From an uncultured Eubacteriales bacterium (GTDB lineage: Bacteria; Bacillota; Clostridia; Tissierellales; Peptoniphilaceae), in contig UQFH01000004.1 of NCBI GenBank assembly GCA_900540185.1, forward strand, positions 88,582 to 152,581: 64,000 bases of DNA, read 5' to 3'. The first letter of the stretch is position 1; each line of letters begins with the position of its first letter. Positions 58,978 through 64,000 of this stretch are shown one piece after another. Both the position numbers and the translations under genes were made by a program. The notes beneath the pieces are model-generated. The model searched no databases. It saw only the letters and a program-made list of their open reading frames with translations, and was not told the DNA's origin.

Positions 58978-61145
58978 CTGATCCACCCTTCATCTCTCAG
59001 AAATTTAGTGATTTTCTCTATGAAACTGAGCTTGACCGGCTCCTCATATTTACCGTTCATGCTTATTTCCATCTCTTTCTTGTGCGAATTAAATGGCACT
59101 TCAGAAACTTCTCTATATATTATATCATATTGACCGTCATTTTTTAAACGCCTTGCGTTTTCGTTGTCCTTCCATTGTCTTTCGATAAATCCGTTCAGTC
59201 TGTTTTTTAAATACGGCGCTTCAATCGGAGTCAAAATCTCAACTCTTCGAATTGTATTTCTAGTCATCATATCCGCGGAGCCGATGTAGATTTTTTCATC
59301 AACACCCTCTCCGAATTTATAAATTCTCGAATGTTCGAGAAATCTTCCGACAATGCTTCGAACTTCTATATTTTCCGTCACATTTTGAATGCCCGGAACA
59401 ATCGAGCATATTCCCCTTATCATGAGCCTTACTTGCACACCCATCATCGAGGCGAGCGCAAGCGCACGAATCACTTCGCGGTCGGTGAAGCTGTTCATCT
59501 TCATAAAGATTCTTCCCCTCGCTCCCTTTTCGATTTCCTCAAAAATCATATTTATAATCGATGACCTTACCGTCGACGGCGACTGCAAAAGTTTATTATA
59601 AACGCCGTCAAGCTTTCCGAGACACATATTCTTAAAAAACTGTGTCGCATCCTCTCCAATCGCTTTGTCCAATGTGACAAAGCTGATGTCGGTGTAGAGT
59701 TTCGACGTCGACTCGTTGTAGTTTCCCGTTCCGATTTGCGTTATATAAATCGGCTCTCCGGATTTTGCCCTTTTTGTTATAAGGCAGATTTTCGAGTGTA
59801 CTTTAAAACCTTCCGTGCCATAAAGAACATTGCAGCCCGCGTTAAAAAGCTCTTCGCTGTAGTCGATATTGTTCTTTTCATCAAATCTCGCCCGAAGCTC
59901 CATAAGAACCGTCACATCTTTTCCGTTTTCCGCTGCTCGCACAAGATTTTGCACAACTTTCGAATTTTTCGAGAGCCTGTAAATCGTAATCTTTATAGAT
60001 AAAACATCCGCGTCGTTCGCCGCCTCTTCCAAAATCTTAATAAACTGCTCCATGCTGTCGTACGGATAGAAAAAGAGAAAGTCTTTGTCCATCACTTGCG
60101 AAATAATCGACTCTGTCGGTTTTATCGCACTGTTAAGTCCGCCTTTAAATGGAGGATATGAAACATTTTTCAAAGTCTCTTCGTCGATTATGCTCGAAAG
60201 TTTAAAAGCATAGTCCATATTGAGCGGAGTTTTTGTGACGAAAATTTCGTTTTCTTTTATGTCGAGATTTGCCATAAAAAATTTTTTCATTCTCGGACTC
60301 AACTCTTTTGACGAAGTCATTCTTACACATCCGAGCCTCTTTCTTTTTTTCAAAATATTTCTCATCTGCGTTACATACTCTTCCTCGCCGACTTCCTCGT
60401 CGTCAATCGTGAGGTCCGTATTTCTCGTCGCACTTATAACGCACTTGTCCTCGATTTTAAACTCCGTATAAATCTTGTCCAAAAAATTCAAAACTATATT
60501 TTCGGTCAAAATATATCTCGTGCCTTCGTCTCCCAACTTAAAAAACTTCGGCAGCGTTTCCGGAATATTTAAAATGCCGAAAGTCCCCTTTTCTTCAACA
60601 GGCGATTTCAGCTCGCAGGTAATATAGAGTTCATTGTTTTCAAGAAATGGAAAAGGGTGATTTCTCGCAATTACCATCGGACTTAAAATCGGCTCGATTC
60701 GCGATTTAAAAAGTTTCAGTGCGTATTTCTTTTCATCTTCCGTAAGCTCCTCAAATGAAACATTTTCAATGCCTTCTTTTCTGAGCTCATTTTCCACATC
60801 GAAAAAAACCTCGTCCTTCAAACCGTATAGTCTTCTCACCGCTTCCAAACATGCTTCGTGTTGCTCTTCCGGCGTCATATTCGTGCGCGAATCGCGCGGC
60901 GGATCTTTAAGTTTTTGAAGATCCGAAAGACTTCCGATTCGAACCATAAAAAACTCCTTGAGATTTGAAACAAAAATTGCAATGAACTTGAGTCTTTCAT
61001 AAATCGGCACATTTTTTATAGTCGCCTCTTCAAGCACCCTTTCGTTGAACTTTAGCCATGACAGTTCTCTGTTTTGGGTGTAGGTTTCCATTTTCGGTAA
61101 TTTCTTATACAAATTTTCTCTCGCATTTAAATCTATATCGCTCAT
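58974..61145 (-). CDS. ppk1: Polyphosphate kinase 1
   Basis: A 723-residue enzyme polymerising phosphate from ATP. The N-terminal NRELSWLKFNERVLEEA is the family hallmark; the two catalytic histidines lie in KVHSKICLI (phospho-His) and FLEHSRIYKFG. The C-terminal domain shows RGRIFMKMNS and RGICSIVPG. Length and domain order are normal. It overlaps ppx by 4 bases (ATGA), the usual ppx-ppk pairing, and the ATPase gene by 4 bases. Confidence 0.95.
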   Translation of the reverse strand: MSDIDLNARENLYKKLPKMETYTQNRELSWLKFNERVLEEATIKNVPIYERLKFIAIFVSNLKEFFMVRIGSLSDLQKLKDPPRDSRTNMTPEEQHEACLEAVRRLYGLKDEVFFDVENELRKEGIENVSFEELTEDEKKYALKLFKSRIEPILSPMVIARNHPFPFLENNELYITCELKSPVEEKGTFGILNIPETLPKFFKLGDEGTRYILTENIVLNFLDKIYTEFKIEDKCVISATRNTDLTIDDEEVGEEEYVTQMRNILKKRKRLGCVRMTSSKELSPRMKKFFMANLDIKENEIFVTKTPLNMDYAFKLSSIIDEETLKNVSYPPFKGGLNSAIKPTESIISQVMDKDFLFFYPYDSMEQFIKILEEAANDADVLSIKITIYRLSKNSKVVQNLVRAAENGKDVTVLMELRARFDEKNNIDYSEELFNAGCNVLYGTEGFKVHSKICLITKRAKSGEPIYITQIGTGNYNESTSKLYTDISFVTLDKAIGEDATQFFKNMCLGKLDGVYNKLLQSPSTVRSSIINMIFEEIEKGARGRIFMKMNSFTDREVIRALALASMMGVQVRLMIRGICSIVPGIQNVTENIEVRSIVGRFLEHSRIYKFGEGVDEKIYIGSADMMTRNTIRRVEILTPIEAPYLKNRLNGFIERQWKDNENARRLKNDGQYDIIYREVSEVPFNSHKKEMEISMNGKYEEPVKLSFIEKITKFLRDEGWIR

Positions 61146-62044
61146 TTTCTCCCCTCGCTCAAATAATTTGTCAAAACTCCTTCTCTAACGCCGAACTTCG
61201 AAACATAAACCGTCTTCGCTTCGGACATCCTTAAAATTTCCATCAAAATTATAGTCCCCGGAAAAATTGTGTGAACTCTTTCAGGCGAAACCTTCAAAAC
61301 ATATTCGTATGTTTTTTTGTCCTTCTTTTTTAATTTGTCGTAAAGTTCAAAAACAAACTCCGACTTGATCATCTTGTTTGATTGAAGCGACTTCATCTCC
61401 ATAATCACGTTCGAAACCGCTCTTATCGTTCCGCCGACTCCATAAAGTTCGTCGCTTTTTAAATTCTCGCTGTAAATCGGCTTGAATTTTTTTACGACAT
61501 ATTTCTCCGCTCTTTCAATGCTTTTCTTTGGAATGAAAATGCCCGAGCTATATTTCTTAAACAGATTTAAACACCCGAGCGGAATCGAATTGTTGTATAC
61601 CGTCTTCCCCGCCTCAATCGAGGTGATTTCCGTAGAACCGCCGCCGATGTCGACTATAAGTCCGCTTGAAACGTCGTACTTTTCCTTGACTCCCAAATAA
61701 CCGAAATATGCTTCGTCGACTCCCGAAACAATCTCAACCGGCTCGTCAATCTCTCTCTTTAAAATTTCCTTCACTTCTTCGATATTTAAAATATTTCTAA
61801 GAGATGCGGTTGCAAAGATTTTTATCTCTTCGAAACCCAAAACTTTTGCCGTCTTTATTAAACCGTTTAAAATTCTTAGTAGCTTTTCAATCCCGTCTCT
61901 CGAAAGAAAACCCTTTTTGACATAACTTGCAAGTCCCGCCGTGGTCTTTTTGTTTAAAAGCTCGTAAAATTCATCGCCCTCCACGTTGAAAAGCGACATC
62001 CTTATTGTGTTCGAACCGATATCTATGATTGCGATTTTTCTCAT
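61142..62044 (-). CDS. ppx: Ppx/GppA-family exopolyphosphatase
   Basis: A 300-residue protein with the actin-like ATPase fold: IIDIGSNTIRMSLF (phosphate 1), IFATASLRN, IVDIGGGSTEI (phosphate 2) and LYGVGGTIRAVS. It degrades polyphosphate or pppGpp. It lacks the extra C-terminal domains of E. coli Ppx, as is common in Bacillota. The ATG at 62044 follows AGGTGG. It heads the four-gene operon. The 5' region carries TATAAT near 62080 and a TGTGTAA...TTACACA hairpin. Confidence 0.9.
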   Translation of the reverse strand: MRKIAIIDIGSNTIRMSLFNVEGDEFYELLNKKTTAGLASYVKKGFLSRDGIEKLLRILNGLIKTAKVLGFEEIKIFATASLRNILNIEEVKEILKREIDEPVEIVSGVDEAYFGYLGVKEKYDVSSGLIVDIGGGSTEITSIEAGKTVYNNSIPLGCLNLFKKYSSGIFIPKKSIERAEKYVVKKFKPIYSENLKSDELYGVGGTIRAVSNVIMEMKSLQSNKMIKSEFVFELYDKLKKKDKKTYEYVLKVSPERVHTIFPGTIILMEILRMSEAKTVYVSKFGVREGVLTNYLSEGRK

Positions 62045-62220
62045 ATTCCACCTCATATAAATTACATTTTATATCCAATAAAATTATAAACTTCAAATAT
62101 TAAAACTGTGTAAAATTTACACAAATAAAACTAAATTTAATAAAAACATTCTCTTTATATACTAAATATGCCCGATAATGTATAGTTTTTTTATGAGCCA
62201 AGCTGTAAATGTTTACAACA
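62045..62220. promoter_or_regulatory. Leader region of the polyphosphate operon
   Basis: About 175 bases without a gene. It holds a likely minus-strand TATAAT and a TGTGTAA...TTACACA inverted repeat about 75 bases before ppx, which could be an operator or leader hairpin. A plus-strand frame through here is not supported. Confidence 0.4.
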
Positions 62221-62251
62221 AAAAATCTGTCGGAGATTTTCCAACAGATTT
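62221..62251. terminator. Bidirectional terminator after the three-gene cassette
   Basis: AAATCTGT and ACAGATTT pair with inner GGA/TCC and T-rich tails on both strands. It ends the minus-strand cassette before the ppx leader. Confidence 0.8.
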
Positions 62252-62308
62252 ATTTATTCATAATATTTCAATCCCGCATGTAATTGATTCCTTAAATTTA
62301 ATAGATAA

Positions 62309-62782
62309 TTATCGTGAAACACTTCTCTCAACACTTATAGGAAACTTAAACTTGTATCCCTTATATTCGAAACTGATAGTCGACATAGTCTTTCCATCGT
62401 AGTTTTCAATCGCTTTTTTTATTATATTATTTATCCTCGAAAGATTTTTCTTGTTTAATATATATTTTTTTCTGAGTTCAAAGAATGTGTCCGCGTCCGT
62501 AAAAACCGAGCTGAAAAGCGCATCGTTTGCCGGAGCGATCCAATCCTTTTTTTCTCTCTCTTTGCTTGTAGGCTTTGACAAAGTCGAGTCGTAATAGTGT
62601 GTCAAAGTTTTTAAATCTGCAATTTCTTTTTCACTAAGTTCTATTGTTTCCGTTTCCACATCCGCAATCGCAACTCTCGACCGGAAAGTCGTGTGGAAAT
62701 TTGTTATTAAAAAGAAAATGAAAATAAATAAAAGCCCATTGCATAAATATCTAATCTCTGCAGCTATTAAATCTTTTTTCAT
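62309..62782 (-). CDS. Single-pass membrane protein of unknown function
   Basis: A 157-residue protein with one N-terminal helix (CNGLLFIFIFFLITNF) and an extracellular helical domain (ELSEKEIADLKTLTHYYD, then a basic stretch). I do not recognise it. The ATG at 62782 follows AGGAG; a longer frame is possible. It is the last gene of a cassette with a 64-residue membrane protein and a LuxR-like protein, about 5 bases after its neighbour. Confidence 0.6.
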   Translation of the reverse strand: MKKDLIAAEIRYLCNGLLFIFIFFLITNFHTTFRSRVAIADVETETIELSEKEIADLKTLTHYYDSTLSKPTSKEREKKDWIAPANDALFSSVFTDADTFFELRKKYILNKKNLSRINNIIKKAIENYDGKTMSTISFEYKGYKFKFPISVERSVSR

Positions 62783-62786
62783 GGCT

Positions 62787-62981
62787 CTATCTCCTATCAT
62801 CCAATCTCAAATTTTTCGTTTCCACATAATATATTCCGTCTGCTTCATTATATGAAAAAATAAATCCCTTCGGACAAAGAAGCATATGGATTGTATAGAT
62901 TACCATAAATACAACGAGAATAAACTCCACTATAGACGCCTTCCTATTCATTGTGTTTGCATCTTCAAATCCTATTCTCAT
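62787..62981 (-). CDS. Small membrane protein, 64 residues
   Basis: One membrane helix (SIVEFILVVFMVIYTIHMLL) follows a basic N-terminus, with a short polar tail (YNEADGIYYVETKN). AAGGAG precedes the ATG at 62981. It sits between the LuxR-like and single-pass genes with gaps of a few bases, so it belongs to the same transcript. No family is recognised. Confidence 0.6.
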   Translation of the reverse strand: MRIGFEDANTMNRKASIVEFILVVFMVIYTIHMLLCPKGFIFSYNEADGIYYVETKNLRLDDRR

Positions 62982-63012
62982 ATAATTCTCCTTTTTTATA
63001 TAATTTCTCCTA

Positions 63013-63600
63013 CTAAGAAATGCTTGTATAAAACAAATATTGCAAAAAATCATCCCTAGAAAATAAATTTCTTTTAATATTCGCCATATACAACTGATTA
63101 AATCCTCTTATCCCAAGTCTTTTATAAATTCGCGAGAACTTGGATGAAAGGCCTTTCTGACTATAGAAAAACTTTCCAGCAACGTCACTAAAGCCGTCGC
63201 TCATTGTATAATACTTTATAAGTTCCATATCTTCAAAACTTAAAAAATTTTTATCTCTATTTATATTTATTTCTTCTAAGTTGACAAGTTTAGTTAAAAA
63301 TTCTTTTACAACTTCATAATCATCTATTACATAAAAATAATTTGCTCCCAATGTCTCCGTCTTCATATAGCTATAATATGAAAAACCGTGGCTGTATATA
63401 TACGTTCTTTTATTGTGTCTTTTTATAAATTCTTTTAAAAAATCTATGTATGCTGAGTTAATTAAAAATACAGAGTCCTCGTCGTATTCTTTAAATTGAA
63501 AATCTTTGACCCTTATATTTTTTTCAAACTTCAGATTTGTTATCATTTTCTTTAAAATATCATATTCCGATAAATAATAAATATCTAAGTTATCGTTCAT
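63013..63600 (-). CDS. Divergent LuxR-type HTH protein with an unrecognised N-terminal domain
   Basis: A 195-residue protein. Residues about 120-180 fit a LuxR/FixJ-type helix-turn-helix: LSFEDMELIKYYTMSDGFSD, then IYKRLGIRGFNQLY, matching the 'L..re.evL......s...iA......KFSRIYxKLGI' layout. The N-terminal 115 residues have no CheY phospho-Asp motif but alternate short strands and helices. It may be a degenerate response regulator controlling the two membrane proteins that follow. AGGAG precedes the ATG. Confidence 0.55.
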   Translation of the reverse strand: MNDNLDIYYLSEYDILKKMITNLKFEKNIRVKDFQFKEYDEDSVFLINSAYIDFLKEFIKRHNKRTYIYSHGFSYYSYMKTETLGANYFYVIDDYEVVKEFLTKLVNLEEININRDKNFLSFEDMELIKYYTMSDGFSDVAGKFFYSQKGLSSKFSRIYKRLGIRGFNQLYMANIKRNLFSRDDFLQYLFYTSIS

Positions 63601-63922
63601 ATATAACTCCTATTTTGTAATCGTTTTAATACACTATCGTTAATTTTATGTTAACATGTATAAATTAATTATTCAATACTTTTTCAATTTGTGACGTTTT
63701 AACGTCATATTTCTCAAAACCCCTTGTAGGAATTATCTTTCCATTGTGTATTTCTAACACCTTTTATTAATCATCTAAAACTATTTCGGTATTTGTTTCT
63801 CCTTTTTTATAAAAATCACTCCATAATATTTTGCAATTATGTATTTATAACATTTCCCTATCAATTCTATTATATCACTATACTATTTCAATTTCAAATG
63901 CTCAGATAAATCAATTTCACAA
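63601..63922. other. Intergenic region between the cassette and the group II intron
   Basis: About 320 AT-rich bases. A weak minus-strand promoter (TTAACA and TATTAA with 17-bp spacing, around 63625-63655) may serve the LuxR-like gene. No gene or repeat is seen in the rest. Confidence 0.4.
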
Positions 63923-64000
63923 ATCGAGTAGGGGCTAATTTATAGCCCCTCTCACACCACCCGTACGTGCCGTTCGGCATACGGCGGTTCAATATTTTCT
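63923..64000 (-). mobile_element. Group II intron, 3' end (domains V and VI), continuing past the window
   Basis: On the minus strand a 35-base domain V (63956-63990) reads GAACCGCCGTATGCC-GAAC-GGCACGTACGGGTGGT, with the 2-base bulge and stem layout of domain V and a CGC triad as in class C introns. A domain VI hairpin (GGGGCTA/TAGCCCC) follows, ending in CTACTCGAT at 63923, the usual AY 3' boundary. The intron body and its reverse transcriptase lie to the right of the window. Confidence 0.8.

Noticed and set aside
62178..62402. Plus-strand frame of 74 codons near the polyphosphate operon leader
   Set aside because: It runs through the bidirectional terminator at 62221-62251 and antisense to the end of the single-pass membrane protein gene, and has no ribosome site.

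Overview
The window is AT-rich, densely packed Gram-positive DNA, probably from an anaerobic Bacillota of the Tissierellia/Peptoniphilaceae type. This is inferred from gene content: LtaS-like polyglycerophosphate synthases, an LCP protein, a PdaA-like deacetylase, ComF, RecD2, type 2 IPP isomerase, aspartase, a YedF selenium-type protein, a large Firmicute-type SRP RNA, and GGAGG ribosome sites with frequent TTG starts. No rRNA or species marker is present. Most genes lie on the minus strand in long operons with ATGA or TAATG overlaps.

Layout. 1-2.8 kb: homoserine dehydrogenase, ECF S component, P-loop kinase and a MATE exporter cut by the left edge. 2.8-10.1 kb: an eleven-gene minus-strand operon (HutD-like, anchored protein, yedF, mscS, DUF951, amino-acid racemase, chrA pair, phosphoesterase, HAD, PAP2). 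10.2-15.2 kb: a lone plus-strand gene, aspA, and an LtaS-like enzyme with a C-terminal extension. 15.2-15.6 kb: SRP RNA and tRNA-Ser(GGA). 15.7-22.3 kb: pssA-deoD-rocB-like-FAD oxidoreductase-membrane protein-LtaS-like operon, divergent from psd, so both steps of phosphatidylethanolamine synthesis sit side by side. 23.1-26.7 kb: lipoprotein, LCP protein, IPP isomerase, YARHG protein. 26.7-27.3 kb: tadA and tRNA-Ser(CGA).

27.3-33.3 kb is an eroded accessory island next to that tRNA. It holds an array of hairpin repeats that reuse the tRNA 3' end, a frameshifted rhuM, an intact AbiEi/AbiEii toxin-antitoxin pair with a near-palindromic operator, two decayed hsdR C-termini and a degV remnant, plus a DUF488 gene and a His-tailed EamA transporter.

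33.4-40.2 kb: lipase, YfcE-like phosphodiesterase, threonine aldolase, a copper-amine-oxidase-N-domain secreted protein, and a second long LtaS-like paralogue. 40.3-46.3 kb is a compact class III lanthipeptide cluster: a LanKC synthetase, a 34-residue precursor gene too short for ordinary gene calling, and two ABC half-transporters, bounded by a promoter and a terminator. 46.3-57.4 kb: brnQ, recD2-comF-apbE-membrane protein operon, a two-gene ABC transporter, pdaA-like, ychF. 57.5-62.0 kb: ppx and ppk1 translationally coupled to an OLD-like ATPase and a small PD-(D/E)XK-like protein. 62.3-63.6 kb: an unrecognised three-gene cassette with a divergent LuxR-type HTH protein and two membrane proteins. 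The right edge enters the 3' end (domains V and VI) of a group II intron.

The strongest candidates for something undescribed are the lanthipeptide cluster, the polyphosphate operon with its ATPase/nuclease-like pair, the tRNA-tail repeat array, and the LtaS-like proteins with a degenerate GDPD-like tail.
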